From: Hoyosella levis
Lineage (GTDB): Bacteria > Actinomycetota > Actinomycetes > Mycobacteriales > Mycobacteriaceae
Direction of reading: 5' to 3'
Assembly: GCF_026008515.1 (NCBI RefSeq)
Contig: NZ_BQYM01000009.1
Coordinates: 124,001 to 188,000 of the forward strand
DNA length: 64,000 bases
Shown here: in pieces, positions 46,445-54,913 of the stretch
How the letters are laid out: each line of letters opens with the position of its first letter
How positions within the stretch are numbered: the stretch's first letter is position 1
Notes under the pieces: generated by a model
Told to the model about the DNA's origin: nothing
Seen by the model: only the letters and a program-made list of their open reading frames with translations
The model's database searches: none
Position numbers and translations under genes: made by a program

Positions 46445-49400
46445 ATGGGATGGTCCGATGGCCCGCCGTCATGGCCGGAGCTGGAGCGAATCCTCTCGGG
46501 CCGCCCGGCCCCGCGGGAGGAAGCGCACCCGGGGGACGGGAACGATAGCCCGGCCTGGTCCCGCGTCCGCGAACCCTATGCGGCGCCTCCTCGTGACGAG
46601 GATCCAAGACCTGCTCCGGTGCCCTACGCGGAGCTGCATGCCCACACTGCCTTCAGCTTCCTCGACGGCGCGAGCCAGCCGGAGGAGATGGCGGAGCAGG
46701 CGGCCCGGCTGCGGCTCGATGCGCTGGCCATCACTGACCACAACGGCCTCTATGGGGTGGTGCGCTTCGCCGAGGCGGCGCGCGAGCTGGGCCTGCGCAC
46801 CATCTACGGCGCTGAGCTGGCCCTGGGCACGAGCGAGCCCCGCACGGGCAGCCCGGACCCCCTTGGGGCGCACCTGCTGGTCCTCGCGCGCGGCGCGGAG
46901 GGATACCGCAGGCTCTCCCGCTGCATCGCCGACGCGCATCTCGAGGGCGGGCACAAGGGCACTCCGCGCTTTGATCTCGCTGGCCTCGCGGATGCTGCCG
47001 GGGGGCATTGGCAGATCCTCACGGGTTGCCGCAAGGGGCATGTGCGGGCAGCGCTGGAGCGGGGCGGGCCCTCGGCCGCGGAGGTAGCGCTGCGCGAGCT
47101 CGTTGAGCTGTTCGGCCACGAGAACGTGGCCGTCGAGCTGACCTGTCATGGCCTGCCGGATGATGATGAGCGCAATGATGCCCTGCACCAGCTTGCTCGC
47201 GCGCATGGCCTGCGGGTGGTCGCCACCACGGCCGCGCATCATGCGACCCCGTCGGGGAGGCGCCTGGCGCACGCGATGGCGGCGATCCGCTCCCGGTCGA
47301 GCCTCGATGAGGTCTCCGGCTGGCTGCCCCCGGCGGGGCATGGCTTCCTGAGGCCGGGTGAGGAGATGGCGCACCTCTTCGCGCACTATCCGGAGGCAGT
47401 GCCCACCGCTGCCGAGATCGGTCGCGAATGCGCGTTCGACCTGCGCCTGATAGCGCCGAGGCTGCCCCCGTTCACGGTGCCGGAGGGCCATGACGAGGAC
47501 AGCTGGCTGCGCGAGCTCGTCATGGCCGGAGCACGCGAGCGGTATGGGCTGCCCGCTGGCCATCCGGGTGCCTATCAGCAGATCGAGCATGAGCTGCGGG
47601 TGATCAAGCAGCTTGGCTTTCCCGGCTACTTCCTCACCGTGCATGACATCGTCGGTTTCTGCCGCGGCCACGGCATCCTCTGCCAGGGGCGAGGATCGGC
47701 CGCCAACTCCGCGGTGTGCTACGCGCTGGGCATCACCAATGTCGATGCGGTGGCCAATGGACTGCTGTTCGAGCGGTTCCTGGCCCCCGAGCGGGACGGG
47801 CCTCCTGATATCGACCTCGATATCGAGTCGGACCGGCGGGAGGAAGCGATCCAGTATGTCTACGCCCGCTATGGCCGCACCCACGCCGCCCAGGTGGCCA
47901 ACGTGATCACCTACCGGGGCAGGTCCGCGGTGCGTGACGCGGCCCGGGCGCTCGGCTTCCCGCAGGGGTCCCAGGACGCCTGGAGCAAGCAGGTGGATCG
48001 CTGGCATGGCGTGCGCGTGGGCTCGGATTCCAGCATTCCCCGGCCAGTGCTGGAGCTGGCCGCGCAGCTCGAGGGCTACCCACGCCACCTGGGCATCCAC
48101 TCCGGCGGCATGGTGATCTGCGACCGTCCCATCGCCGAGGTGTGCCCGGTGGAGTGGGCACGCATGCCCGGTCGCAGCGTCCTGCAGTGGGACAAGGATG
48201 ATTGCGCCGCCGCTGGCCTGGTCAAGTTCGACCTGCTGGGGCTGGGCATGCTCTCGGCGCTGCACTACGCCATCGATCTTGTCGCCGAGCACAAGGGCAT
48301 CACGGTCGATCTCGCCCGCCTCGATCTTGCCGAGGCCGCCGTCTACGACATGCTGTGCCGGGGCGATTCGGTGGGAGTGTTCCAGGTCGAGTCCCGCGCC
48401 CAGATGGCCACCCTGCCGCGATTGCGGCCGCGCGCCTTCTTCGACCTGGTCGTGGAGGTCGCGCTCATCCGGCCTGGTCCCATCCAGGGCGGGGCGGTGC
48501 ATCCGTACATCCGGCGCCGCAACGGCATCGAGCCCGTCGCCTACGATCATCCCGCCCTCGAGAGATCCCTCGGCAAGACGCTGGGAATCCCGCTGTTCCA
48601 GGAGCAGCTGATGCAGATCGCAGTGGACATCGCGGGCTTCAGCGCTGCCGAGGCCGACCAGTTGCGCCGCGCGATGGGGTCCAAGCGGTCCCCGGAGAAG
48701 ATGGAACGCCTGCGCGGCCGCTTCTACGACGGCATGCGCGAGCTGCATGGCATCACCGGCGACAACGCGGACCGCATCTACGAGAAGCTGCGGGCCTTCG
48801 CTAACTTTGGCTTCCCCGAGAGCCATTCCCAGAGCTTCGCCGCGCTGGTCTTCTACTCGGCCTGGTTCAAGCTGCACCATCCCGCGGCGTTCTGCGCGGC
48901 GTTGCTGCGCGCGCAGCCGATGGGGTTCTACTCGCCGCAGTCCCTGGTCGCGGATGCCCGCCGCCATGGCGTGCGCGTGCACCGCGCCGATATCAATGCC
49001 AGCCTCGAGCAGGCGACCCTCGAGGAGCGCGGCACCGAGGTACGGCTCGGGCTTGCCGCTGTCCGCGGGATCGGTACCGCCACCGCGGCCACGCTGGTGC
49101 GCGAGCGGCAGCAGCACGGCCCTTACTCGGATCTCGAGGAACTGTCCCGCCGCACGGGCCTGTCCACGGCGGAGCTGGAGTCCCTCGCCACGGCCGGGGC
49201 GTTCGCGAGCCTCGGGCTGGACCGGCGGGAAGCGCTCTGGGGTGCTGGCGCGGCCGCGCGCGCCACGGGCGGCCACCTTCCGGGGACGGTAGTGGCAACT
49301 ACCCCGTCCCTGCCTGGCATGAGCGCCATCGAGCTGGCCGCCGCCGATGCCTGGGCCACCAGCATCACCCCGGACCAGTACCCGACCGAGTTCCTGCGCC

Positions 49401-49735
49401 AGCATCTCGATTCGCTCGGAGTCACGCCTGCCAGCAGGTTGCTCGAGGTGGAGGATGGGCAGCGCATCCTTGTCGCGGGGGCGGTCACCCACCGGCAGCG
49501 TCCCGCCACCGCGCGGGGCGTGACGTTCCTCAGCCTCGAGGACGAGACAGGACTAGTGAACGTGCTGTGCTCGCCAGGGTTGTGGAAGCGCTACCGGGTC
49601 CTTGCCCGTACCGCCACCGCGTTGCTCGTGCGGGGCATCGTCCAGAATGCCGAGGGGACCGCCACCATCATCGCTGACCAGCTCCATGCCCTGGATCTGC
49701 GCATGGCGGCGGCACGATCGCGAGACTTCCAATGA
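46445..49735 (+). CDS. dnaE2: error-prone DNA polymerase DnaE2
   Basis: 1096 residues, a C-family replicative-type polymerase used for translesion synthesis with ImuA'/ImuB. ATG 46445 is set by GGAGGGGAG upstream and by the start MGWSDGPPSWPELERIL, which matches M. tuberculosis DnaE2. PHP domain at about 60-330 (YAELHAHTAFSFLDGAS; ITDHNGLYGVVRF); palm with QGRGSAANSAVCYALGIT and the catalytic acids in PPDIDLDIESDRREE; then LIRPGPIQGG, and a C-terminal OB fold (RGVTFLSLEDETGLVNVL). LexA box upstream. Confidence 0.97.
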   Translation: MGWSDGPPSWPELERILSGRPAPREEAHPGDGNDSPAWSRVREPYAAPPRDEDPRPAPVPYAELHAHTAFSFLDGASQPEEMAEQAARLRLDALAITDHNGLYGVVRFAEAARELGLRTIYGAELALGTSEPRTGSPDPLGAHLLVLARGAEGYRRLSRCIADAHLEGGHKGTPRFDLAGLADAAGGHWQILTGCRKGHVRAALERGGPSAAEVALRELVELFGHENVAVELTCHGLPDDDERNDALHQLARAHGLRVVATTAAHHATPSGRRLAHAMAAIRSRSSLDEVSGWLPPAGHGFLRPGEEMAHLFAHYPEAVPTAAEIGRECAFDLRLIAPRLPPFTVPEGHDEDSWLRELVMAGARERYGLPAGHPGAYQQIEHELRVIKQLGFPGYFLTVHDIVGFCRGHGILCQGRGSAANSAVCYALGITNVDAVANGLLFERFLAPERDGPPDIDLDIESDRREEAIQYVYARYGRTHAAQVANVITYRGRSAVRDAARALGFPQGSQDAWSKQVDRWHGVRVGSDSSIPRPVLELAAQLEGYPRHLGIHSGGMVICDRPIAEVCPVEWARMPGRSVLQWDKDDCAAAGLVKFDLLGLGMLSALHYAIDLVAEHKGITVDLARLDLAEAAVYDMLCRGDSVGVFQVESRAQMATLPRLRPRAFFDLVVEVALIRPGPIQGGAVHPYIRRRNGIEPVAYDHPALERSLGKTLGIPLFQEQLMQIAVDIAGFSAAEADQLRRAMGSKRSPEKMERLRGRFYDGMRELHGITGDNADRIYEKLRAFANFGFPESHSQSFAALVFYSAWFKLHHPAAFCAALLRAQPMGFYSPQSLVADARRHGVRVHRADINASLEQATLEERGTEVRLGLAAVRGIGTATAATLVRERQQHGPYSDLEELSRRTGLSTAELESLATAGAFASLGLDRREALWGAGAAARATGGHLPGTVVATTPSLPGMSAIELAAADAWATSITPDQYPTEFLRQHLDSLGVTPASRLLEVEDGQRILVAGAVTHRQRPATARGVTFLSLEDETGLVNVLCSPGLWKRYRVLARTATALLVRGIVQNAEGTATIIADQLHALDLRMAAARSRDFQ

Positions 49736-50034
49736 AGCCAGCCATGCCGCCCAGGGCTCTACCTGCCGACGGCGGGCCTGGAGCAGGAAAGGATCAGGGG
49801 AACGGGAACGGCACGAACGCCACGGGCCCGGAGCAGGGCTGGAACAGTGCCGGGCCGATCTGGCACAGGAACCAGGCGAGGTGCTGGCCGAGCTGGAAGG
49901 CCTGGTCAGGAGTCAAGGGAAAGTACACGAGCGCCCCCTATGTCGATGCTGCCGGGATCAATGCGGACCAGGCAACTGCTGCTGCCGGAATGATCCGTGG
50001 ATTGTCCGGAATTCTAGCGCCGTGCCCGGCCTAG
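49732..50034 (+). CDS. doubtful 100-residue hypothetical protein after dnaE2
   Basis: ATG 49732 overlaps the dnaE2 stop as ATGA, which is the main argument for translation. The product is rich in Gly, Asn, Ala and Trp, with no domain that I recognise. Another frame is also open across this stretch, so coding status is unclear. A 520-bp interval (49736-50255) separates dnaE2 from the thioesterase gene, and I see nothing else certain in it. Confidence 0.22.
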   Translation: MKPAMPPRALPADGGPGAGKDQGNGNGTNATGPEQGWNSAGPIWHRNQARCWPSWKAWSGVKGKYTSAPYVDAAGINADQATAAAGMIRGLSGILAPCPA

Positions 50035-50255
50035 CAGGAGCGGAACACCACCCACCGGTGATTATAGACGCGTATATCAAGCCGGACAGCGCCAAGGGGC
50101 ACCTCGTCGAGACCGGCGAGGATGGGGCGCTGTCTCCCTGCTCAAGGGCACCACCTCGCGGAGAAAGCGCTTTGCCATCGACATTTCCGGGGAGCGATAG
50201 AGTGGTTCCGGATCCCAGCAGGACCATCCCCGCACGACCACCCCGAGGACACCGC

Positions 50256-51017
50256 ATGGCATTCGCGAGCTCCCCCTGGCTGCGCACCTTCAAGACACCT
50301 CCCGGCACGCCCCGCGCCGACCTGGTGTGCTTCCCGCCCGCCGGGGGATCCGCTAGCGCCTACCATGCGCTTGCCCAGGAGCTCGCCCCCGGAGTCGCGG
50401 TGGCGGCGGTGCAATACCCAGGCCGGCAGGACCGCCTCGGTGACCCCATGATCGACACCATCGAGGGCATGGCCACCGCCGTGGCCGAAGCGATCACGTC
50501 TGCCCGCGGCACCGGCGCGCAGCTCGCGCTGTTCGGGCACAGCATGGGCGCCAGCGTGGCCTTCGAGGCCGCCCGCGCGCTGCACGAACGCGGCGCCGCG
50601 CCAGCCCACCTGATCATCTCCGGCCGCATCCCGCCGCACCATCCGCGCGACACCGAGTTCCACAAGGCCTCCGATGCGGACCTGATCACCGAGCTCGAGC
50701 GGCTCGCCAACGACCCCGCGAGCGTGCAGATCCTCCGGGAGGTCCCCGAGATCGCCGAGATGGTGCTGCCCTCGGTGCGCAACGACTACAAGGCCGTCGA
50801 GACCTATCGCTACCAGTCAGACACCCCGTCGCTCGACTGCCCGATCACCGTCTTCGTTGCCGAGGACGATCCCACCGTCACCGTCGAGCAGTCCCGCGAA
50901 TGGGCCCGCCACACCACCGGCCCGTTCGAGCTCGTCACCTTCCCGGGGCGCCACTTCTACCTCGATGAGCAGACCGAGGCCGTCGCCAAGAGCATCGCCA
51001 CGCTCATCGGCGGATAG
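50256..51017 (+). CDS. type II thioesterase (GrsT/RifR-like)
   Basis: 253 residues, alpha/beta hydrolase. ATG 50256 after GAGGA. Motifs: LVCFPPAGGSASAYHALAQEL, nucleophile S96 in FGHSMGAS, acid region VAEDDPTV and histidine in FPGRHFYL. Type II thioesterases clear misprimed acyl or aminoacyl groups from PKS/NRPS carrier proteins. No PKS or NRPS gene is seen in this window, so the partner lies elsewhere, or it serves the three PapA-like acyltransferases encoded 0.6 kb away. Confidence 0.88.
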   Translation: MAFASSPWLRTFKTPPGTPRADLVCFPPAGGSASAYHALAQELAPGVAVAAVQYPGRQDRLGDPMIDTIEGMATAVAEAITSARGTGAQLALFGHSMGASVAFEAARALHERGAAPAHLIISGRIPPHHPRDTEFHKASDADLITELERLANDPASVQILREVPEIAEMVLPSVRNDYKAVETYRYQSDTPSLDCPITVFVAEDDPTVTVEQSREWARHTTGPFELVTFPGRHFYLDEQTEAVAKSIATLIGG

Positions 51018-51024
51018 GCGCGCT

Positions 51025-51489
51025 CTACACTGCTCCGCGGAATCCGTGCTGCCGCCATGCCTCGTACACCGCGACGGCCGCGGAGTTGGCGAGGTTCAGC
51101 GAGCGGCGACCCGCGATCATGGGTATCCGCACCCGGTTGGTGACGTGGGGATCATCGAGCACCTCGGCGGAAAGGCCCGTCGGCTCGGGGCCGAACAGCA
51201 GCACGTCCCCCGGCTCGTAGGCGATCTCGGTGTGCGGGGTGGTGGCGTGCGCGGTGAAGGCATGAACGCGCTCCGGGCGCAGCGCTGCCCACGCGGCCTC
51301 GAGGTCCTCGTGCACGGTGACGGAGGCGAGGTCGTGGTAGTCGAGCCCGGCCCGGCGCAGCTTCGGCTCGCTGAGGTCGAAACCGAGCGGGCCGACGAGG
51401 TGCAGCTCGCTGCCGGTGGCCGCGGCCAGGCGGATGGCGTTGCCAGTATTGGGCGGGATGCGGGGCTCGTGGAACATCACTCGGAACAC
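51025..51489 (-). CDS. trmL: tRNA (cytidine/uridine-34-2'-O)-methyltransferase, TrmL-like SpoU protein
   Basis: About 155 residues. SPOUT knot motifs: EPRIPPNTGNAIRLAAATGSELHLVGP, LLFGPEPTGLS, IPMIAGRRSLNLANSAAVAVYEAWRQ. It methylates the ribose of the wobble base in tRNA-Leu isoacceptors using SAM. GTG 51489 is chosen because it yields the usual FRVMFHEPRIPPNTGN start; GTG 51480, ATG 51477 or ATG 51498 are also possible and the ribosome site GGGAGG is awkwardly close. Last gene downstream of the PapA pair, after a nested hairpin. Confidence 0.9.
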   Translation of the reverse strand: MFRVMFHEPRIPPNTGNAIRLAAATGSELHLVGPLGFDLSEPKLRRAGLDYHDLASVTVHEDLEAAWAALRPERVHAFTAHATTPHTEIAYEPGDVLLFGPEPTGLSAEVLDDPHVTNRVRIPMIAGRRSLNLANSAAVAVYEAWRQHGFRGAV

Positions 51490-51548
51490 GCCTCCCATTC
51501 TCGGGGATCAGCGCTGCCAGCCCCAAGCCGGGCTGGGCTTTCCGACCT

Positions 51549-51610
51549 CGGTTGTGTGCGCTTTTGCACCCATCGACGCCCGGTGGAGGGTGCAAGAGGT
51601 AGCACAACCG
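51549..51610. other. nested double hairpin between PapA gene and trmL
   Basis: The outer stem CGGTTGTG (51549-51556) pairs with CACAACCG (51603-51610). The inner stem CTTTTGCACCC (51561-51571) pairs with GGGTGCAAGAG (51588-51598), with one wobble. It sits between the PapA stop at 51651 and trmL, both on the minus strand. It could be a terminator, a processing site or a repeat element. Confidence 0.62.
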
Positions 51611-51650
51611 GGGGCTTCCGCAGGATCGGAGGTTTGCCGGCCGGCGGATC

Positions 51651-53048
51651 TCACAGCACCGAAGGCCGGTGCTCACCGGTCTGGGCGATGGTGGCCATGA
51701 TCTCGCGGAGGGTCGCGAAGTAGCCCGCCAGCACTTCCTGCGCATGAGGGGTGCTAGGGGTCTGCGAGCTGAGGGAGAGCCCATCCTCGGTGCGGACGAG
51801 CCACATGTTGGCGTTGCTGGTACGGCCCTCCCCGGTGAAGATCAGCCCGTGGCGGTGGGGGCCGGTGCCCGCGCCGGGCATGCGGCGGGTATCGAGGTAG
51901 TTGACCATCTGCGGGGTGCTGGTCGGGGGCGCGAGGCGCCCCTCGGCGATGAAGCGCGCGAGGACGGCATGCACGGGCGTGGGCGCGAGGTCCTTGGCGG
52001 TGTCGAAGCTGGCCTGGGCGCGGGGCAGCAGCGAGGTGAAGCTCGGGTCCGCCGGCAGGGGGAACGCGACGGGCACGAAGTTGCAGAACCAGCCCTGCGA
52101 CAGCGAGTGCTCGGCGGTGCGGGTGGAGAGCACGGTGAGGCCGAAGTAGGTGCTGGAGCCGGTGAGCTGGTGCTCGGCGAGCGCGAGGACCGCGAGGATC
52201 GCCCCGCTCGGGCGTGCTCCATGTCGCGCGCAGGCCTGCTCGAACGCGGTGGCGCCGGTGTCGTCGAGCAAGTGGTGGGAGACGATGTGAACGGGAGCCG
52301 TCTCGCTGGGAGAGAGGCCGAGATCGAGCGGGAACCGGGGGATCCGCCAGTCGCCGAGGGCGAAGATCCCCGCCCATTGTTGCTGCAAGGCCGGATCGGC
52401 GGCGAAGCGATCAGCGGCCTCGGACTCGCGCAGCGTGTACGCGGAGTGCGGCTGGGCGAGCTCGGTGGGGAAGGTGAATGCCGCGTCACCAGCATGGGCG
52501 AGGTAGCGCTGGGCGAGCTCGTTGAGGGCGAGGCCGTGGGAGATGCCATCGGTGAGGGCGTGATCAGCCCCGTAGTAGAGCGTGAACGAACCGCCATGAT
52601 CGATGGCGCCGAACGCGCAGCCGGGCGCGCTCCAGGGGGCGCATTGGGCGGCGAGATGCTCGGTGATGTGACGGGCTGCATCGGCACCGCCGAGGGGGGT
52701 CCCCGCGCTCACTATCGTCTCCACCGATTCCGCGGAAAAGACCATGCGGAGGTAGCTGCCGTCGCGTTCCTCGAAAGACGTGCGGGTGTTCTCGTGGGTG
52801 GTGCTGAAGCCCGTGACGGCAGCGGCAAGGGCAGCGTGCTCGAGCGGCTGGTCGATGAGGGTGAGGCCCCCGATGAATGCCCGGTAGGGCTGGCCCGCTG
52901 CCTGACTGGCGCGCGCGGCCCGCAGGTGGTCGAGCTGCAGGAAGCTGACAGGGTGCTCGCGCGGCGTGCTGCCGGGCCGGGGGCTGGGCGAGGCGATCAC
53001 GGGGATGCCGCCGCGGGCGTTCCATGCGGAGAGGGCGGTGAGGATCAA
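51651..53048 (-). CDS. PapA/condensation-type acyltransferase 1
   Basis: 465 residues. TTG 53048 is chosen: AGGAGG lies five bases upstream and the frame upstream of it is not family-like. The condensation-domain active site is H163-x3-D167-G in GADHALTDG. Other family stretches are SWNARGG-type N-terminus (LTALSAWNARGGIPV), FCNFVPVAFPL and SNANMWLVRTEDGLSLSSQTPSTP. PapA enzymes acylate trehalose, phthiocerol or other polyketide/glycolipid acceptors. Here they come as three tandem homologues, the first two 52 bp apart. Confidence 0.8.
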   Translation of the reverse strand: MILTALSAWNARGGIPVIASPSPRPGSTPREHPVSFLQLDHLRAARASQAAGQPYRAFIGGLTLIDQPLEHAALAAAVTGFSTTHENTRTSFEERDGSYLRMVFSAESVETIVSAGTPLGGADAARHITEHLAAQCAPWSAPGCAFGAIDHGGSFTLYYGADHALTDGISHGLALNELAQRYLAHAGDAAFTFPTELAQPHSAYTLRESEAADRFAADPALQQQWAGIFALGDWRIPRFPLDLGLSPSETAPVHIVSHHLLDDTGATAFEQACARHGARPSGAILAVLALAEHQLTGSSTYFGLTVLSTRTAEHSLSQGWFCNFVPVAFPLPADPSFTSLLPRAQASFDTAKDLAPTPVHAVLARFIAEGRLAPPTSTPQMVNYLDTRRMPGAGTGPHRHGLIFTGEGRTSNANMWLVRTEDGLSLSSQTPSTPHAQEVLAGYFATLREIMATIAQTGEHRPSVL

Positions 53049-53100
53049 GCGGTCCTCCTGTGGGTCGGGGGCTAGTTCGTTGGGGCCACGAGCGGCATTC

Positions 53101-54477
53101 TCAGGCGGCGACCGGGGTAGTGCTAGCGCTGCGCAGCACGGTGGTGAGCTCGCTGAGGAATGCCTCGATCGCCTGGTGCGCCTGCGGGGTGCTGGGGTAG
53201 CGCGTGGAGACGTTGAGCCCGTGGGGAGTGCGGTTGATCCAGAAGTAGACCTCGTTGCTGCTGTAGCTGTCGGAGCGCAGCGCGCGGCCCTGGATGTCGG
53301 GCATGCGGTCGGCCTCGGGCAGGTAGCGGATGTCGACGTAGGAGACCACGAAGCGGGGTGTGGCGGTGGTGCCGAGCAGCTTGGCGACGCGGGCGAACGG
53401 GGCGAGGGCGAGGGGCTTGGTGGCGGCGAGCGCGCGGGTGGCGGACCGCAGCGCGCCGGGGAGGTCGTTGCCGTGGGCGACCGAGAGCGTGAGGGGGACG
53501 ATGTTGACGAACCAGCCCATCGACTCGGCCCAGCTCTCGTGCACGCGGGTGTGGACGGGCATGATCGTGGAGAAGGTGGTGTCACCGCTGGTGCGGGCGT
53601 GTGCCAGCGCGAGCGCGGCGAGGATGCCAGCCTGCGAGCTGATGCCGTTGGCGCGGCAGGCGGTGTTGAGAGCGTGCGCCTCGTCGGGGGTGAGCAGCCA
53701 GCGGGAGATGCTGGCCTGCCTGCTCGGGGTGGTAGCAGGCTCGACGGGAGCGAAGGCGGGGAACTGCTCGTCGTGCTGATCGAGGAACTCGCGCCACGCG
53801 TGGACGGCGGGGGCATCCGGGGCAAGGGCATCGCACGCCTGCTGCTCGACGACGGCGAAGTCGAGGTGGCTTCCAAAGGTCTTCGCGGTGGTGCGGCTGG
53901 TGCCGTCGACGATGTCGTTGTAGAGGGCCCGCAGCTCGCTGATGGCGATGACCTGGCTGTAGGCGTCCATCACGGAGTGGTCTGCGCCGAAGATGCAGAG
54001 GAACGAGCCGGCGTCGCCGCTGGGTTCAAGGGTGGCGAGGATGCAGTGCGGCCAGGCCAGTGGCGAGAGGGCGGTCTCGAACTGCTCGGAGAGGAAGTCG
54101 CGGGCCTCGGCTCCAGTGCGGGCCCGGGTGACGGGGACGGGCACGGCGTCGATGGCGTCGGCGGGGACTGTCTGGCGGGCCCAGCCAGCGGGGGCGGGGA
54201 CGACGGTGGTGCGCAGTGCCTCGTGGCGCGCGAACCAGGCGCTGATGAGGGTGCGCATGGCCTCGGCGGAGTAGGGGCGCTCGATGCGGAAGGCTGAGCC
54301 GATCCAGCTGCCTCGGCCGGGGCGGTCGGTGGTGCGATCAGCGCGGTCGCAATGCTCGCGGTGCGCGGAGGAGAGCGGGCGGGCGTCCGGGGCCCAGGCG
54401 TCGCGGGCGACCACGGGGGTCCAGGTGGTGAGGCGACCGTCGGGGAGCGGGTATTGATCGAGCTCGGTGTATTCCAT
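53101..54477 (-). CDS. PapA/condensation-type acyltransferase 2
   Basis: 458 residues. The active-site motif is H167-x3-D171-A in GADHSVMDAYS; the C-terminal DFGWG-like region is replaced by SNEVYFWINRTPHGLNVSTRYPSTP. The N-terminus LPDGRLTTWTP resembles mycobacterial PapA N-termini (PG-x-L-x-W). ATG 54477 lies after an AGGAAATTGGGG stretch. Alanine in place of the usual glycine after the catalytic aspartate is also seen in the third copy. Probably cotranscribed with copy 1. Confidence 0.83.
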   Translation of the reverse strand: MEYTELDQYPLPDGRLTTWTPVVARDAWAPDARPLSSAHREHCDRADRTTDRPGRGSWIGSAFRIERPYSAEAMRTLISAWFARHEALRTTVVPAPAGWARQTVPADAIDAVPVPVTRARTGAEARDFLSEQFETALSPLAWPHCILATLEPSGDAGSFLCIFGADHSVMDAYSQVIAISELRALYNDIVDGTSRTTAKTFGSHLDFAVVEQQACDALAPDAPAVHAWREFLDQHDEQFPAFAPVEPATTPSRQASISRWLLTPDEAHALNTACRANGISSQAGILAALALAHARTSGDTTFSTIMPVHTRVHESWAESMGWFVNIVPLTLSVAHGNDLPGALRSATRALAATKPLALAPFARVAKLLGTTATPRFVVSYVDIRYLPEADRMPDIQGRALRSDSYSSNEVYFWINRTPHGLNVSTRYPSTPQAHQAIEAFLSELTTVLRSASTTPVAA

Positions 54478-54913
54478 CGTGGCCCCAATTTCCTATCGCA
54501 GGGTTTGTTTTCTGGCGGTGTGCGATGGATTGATCGTAGGGAGCATTCGACCCTGGTGGTGCTCGTCCTCCGGAGTGCTGCGGGTCACGCTTGAAATAGT
54601 GGCGCGGATGTGAATAATCCTGTGGTGCCTGGTATTTCGCTTTGTCCCAGTACGTTGATTGACTGGTCAGGGAATGTGCCAGGTAAATTGTTTCAAGCGC
54701 GGGCAAGGACCGAATGCCTCGCGATTGTCGCCTTCATCGTATTTCGGCATGGCGGCGAACAATATTGTTCTCGGCTGCGTTAAAACCGTTGCGATCATGT
54801 TTCGCAGGGTTGCGATGCGCGCAACGCAAGGTGAATTCGGCGTGCTGTGATAGTGCATTCATCGCGCGCGCAACGTGGGTGCCATCACAGCGAGCGTGGC
54901 GGAGCGTGATATC
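54478..54913. other. 436-bp AT-rich spacer between PapA genes 2 and 3
   Basis: No convincing gene. GC content is well below the flanks, especially 54590-54840. A 9-bp inverted repeat CGCTTGAAA (54588-54596) / TTTCAAGCG (54691-54699) is present, and GGTTGCGATGCGC at 54808-54820 repeats a 13-mer from the AT-rich spacer at 22857. The region presumably holds the promoter for copies 2 and 1. A possible 63-residue minus-strand frame (54667-54858) lacks a ribosome site. Confidence 0.45.

Noticed and set aside
46469-49492. 1007-codon minus-strand frame opposite dnaE2
   Set aside because: Antisense shadow of dnaE2; no ribosome site and low-complexity composition.
49602-50255. Fusion of dnaE2-downstream sequence to the thioesterase frame
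   Set aside because: The frame is open by chance. The type II thioesterase family begins near ATG 50256, which has GAGGA upstream.
53049-53876. Longer start for the first PapA-like protein
   Set aside because: This part is a Ser/Pro/Arg-rich shadow of the second PapA gene in another frame. AGGAGG before TTG 53048 marks the start.
54667-54858. 63-residue minus-strand frame in the AT-rich spacer
   Set aside because: No ribosome site and no recognisable features.
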